Below are positions 19,690 to 21,342 of a stretch of DNA of 21,342 bases, in pieces. Made by a program: the position numbers and the translations under genes. Each line of letters opens with the position of its first letter. The stretch's first letter is position 1. Below the pieces are notes generated by a model. That model had not been told where the DNA came from and made no database searches. It was given only the letters and a program-made list of their open reading frames with translations. The stretch comes from Ichthyophonus hoferi (taxonomy: Eukaryota; Opisthokonta; Ichthyosporea; Ichthyophonida; Ichthyophonidae). The stretch spans positions 45,760-67,101 of the forward strand of contig NAOQ01000110.1 of assembly GCA_002751075.1 (NCBI GenBank). Reading direction: 5' to 3'.

Positions 19690-21342
19690 ATATTGATGAT
19701 ATTGAAACCAAAGTGTCCATTGCACTTTTAAAATTTACTTGATGTTATTTATTGTTATTTTATTTGCTTATTATTAGAAAGAAAAGACGTTCCTTCCTAG
19801 TTAAGTTTGATAGGGATTGTTTGTGAATGATATATGTTCTTATTGGTTAGGAGCTTGCTGCAGGTCGATAATTCAATAAACTCATAGAAATAACTCACGC
19901 TCAAAAGACATAGCCAATAATATACTATATAGTTATCAATCAATTAGTGGTTGGTCAATTTGTATTCAATAGAACAGATGCTTGTAACATTTAAGAACCA
20001 ATTAAATATTTAAGCATAGGCTCACTGTTAAGGTTCACATTAGTTGGCAAATTTATGCAAAACTGCTTTTTGAGTGAAAGAAGCGTACCTACAAGGCTTC
20101 ATACAACAATAGAAAGAACGGTTGAGTCATATACTACTGTTCAGTCATACAAGAAATTACTACTGGTTAGAAAAAGTTACATTCTGGAATTTAATGTATA
20201 TTTGTATGTATTCATGATAAGTACTTAATCCAGATCCTCTACTAGAAGACCAACTATTCAAGCTTGGTGTTACTTCTCCTGATATTCACAATACTACAAA
20301 CTTTTATCTACAATCACAATTAAATTGAAGTTACCATATACACAACGCATCACCCAGTAAGAAACTGAATGCTTCTATAGCTCTTGATCAACAGTGTAAA
20401 CTTGAGCAAGAATTATTGATGGCTTGAATTTGTAGACTACCAGACCAAAATATTGAAATAAATCAAAATGTTTCTAATTTTAGTCCTAAATCCAATACAT
20501 GCTATATAAGTATCTATCAGCTAGTGCTTAGTCTGTTTAGATTCCATAGAGCAGATGAATTTAGCATTCAAATACTAATTAGGTCTTTAAACACCGGCTC
20601 ATTGGTAAATTCATTTTCATTGGAACGAATTTATTTAAAACTGGTTTTCGAGCAAAAGAAATATAAATGCAAGGCATCATACAATAATAAAAACACTATT
20701 AAGTCATAATTTATATATATATATATTATGTTACATAACATTTAATGTTCCAATTCTATGTATATTATAAAGCCCTACTAGTTTCATGAGCTAATATCTC
20801 GAACCAACTTAAGTGCAAGATAATCGCAATTAGGATAATTAGAAGTGGCTTCCTGATTGGTTGAAATATTTAAAAATAAGCTTTAGGTCTAAAAAGTTCA
20901 AGGTTTGGTTTAGCTGGTTCCTGAATTAAGAAATCAAACAGACCCTTGCCTATCTCTTCATGGTAAACATACTTAATATAAATATGGCTGACCCACCTGA
21001 AGTACATAAAAAAAACATAGTTCCTGATCTCTGAAAAAATTTAACGTTGGCTAACTAAAAGCAATTATATTTATTTTAAGTCATAGTACTTGGTTGGGGG
21101 AAACTCCATCATTGACATAGATGTTTCAATCTTTCTAGACATATTATTATACTGGCTATAAAAATTCATATTCTGAAATTCAATTCATGTTCTTTATGTT
21201 TTTTTTATCATGTCTACAGTTGTTAAAGAAGTTGAAATAGATAATCCAGATACTTTACTAAAAGGCCAACTAGTTCAATTTGGTGTTGCTGCTATCCAAA
21301 GCAACAATAATCTAACCATATACACAGAATTACTATTATGTT
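19690..21342 (+). repeat. Tandem array of about 578-bp coding-like units (R2), running off the window
   Basis: Aligned landmarks recur at a steady distance: AGAAAGAAAA at 19776 and AGTAAGAAAC at 20356 (580); CTATATAG at 19925 and CTATATAA at 20502 (577); AAGGCTTCATACAA at 20092 and AAGGCATCATACAA at 20671 (579). The D-x-LLE-DQL block at 20233 has its partner at 21249, displaced by an extra insertion. So there are a partial unit, a full unit and a third unit cut by the window end. Similar predicted peptides across units suggest coding ancestry; the frames are broken, the family is not recognised, and I treat it as a fossil. Confidence 0.7.
20699..21085. mobile_element. 367-bp insertion flanked by 10-bp direct repeats
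   Basis: TTAAGTCATA stands at 20699-20708 and again at 21076-21085. The sequence between is missing from the neighbouring unit of the array, and the array homology resumes after it. That is the pattern of a target-site duplication around an inserted element. The insert begins with a TA run and has weak polymerase-III-like words (TGGCTTCCTGATTGG near 20846, AGTTCAAGG near 20895). Size and flanks would fit a SINE or a small non-autonomous element; it lacks obvious terminal inverted repeats. Confidence 0.5.

Overview
This is a eukaryotic nuclear window. It is very AT-rich, full of simple repeats, and carries three supportable protein genes. Two of them are split by many introns with standard GT-AG borders. 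The basic region of the bZIP protein (N-x3-S-A-R-F-R-x-K-K-K) is of a type common in fungi. With the long AT-rich introns this suggests an early-diverging fungus, but a related opisthokont or another protist cannot be excluded from the sequence alone.

Layout: 1-827 holds a TTA microsatellite, AT-rich DNA and the promoter of gene 1, with two CACGTG boxes and a CRE palindrome. 828-6337 (+) is a ten-exon gene for the ZC3H15/DFRP1/Tma46 family (362 aa), the CCCH zinc-finger partner of the DRG1 GTPase on ribosomes. 6338-10356 is intergenic and holds two copies of a dispersed repeat. 10357-11457 (+) is an intronless ATF4/CYS-3-like bZIP gene (366 aa) with an upstream ORF overlapping its start. 11458-13709 is AT-rich and simple-sequence rich, and ends in a tandem array derived from the 3' end of the next gene. 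18052-13710 (-) is a five-exon gene for an AKAP17A (XE7/SFRS17A)-like splicing-related protein (634 aa). Its first intron is packed with a tetranucleotide array and a 21-bp minisatellite. 18053-21342 is intergenic: TTATA-type repeats, an inverted copy of the dispersed repeat, and a tandem array of about 578-bp units carrying decayed coding-like sequence that runs off the window.

The exon chains were built by hand from splice sites, frame and family similarity; every junction keeps frame. The three genes are not an operon. Two act in RNA or translation biology and one is a transcription factor. The most notable signals are: three degenerate copies of the gene's own C-terminal coding segment just after the stop of the AKAP17A-like gene; a four-copy dispersed repeat with a perfect 12-nt core and a small conserved hairpin; the 578-bp coding-like array with a 367-bp insertion flanked by 10-bp direct repeats; the ATF4-style overlapping uORF; and local tandem duplications beside several intron acceptors.
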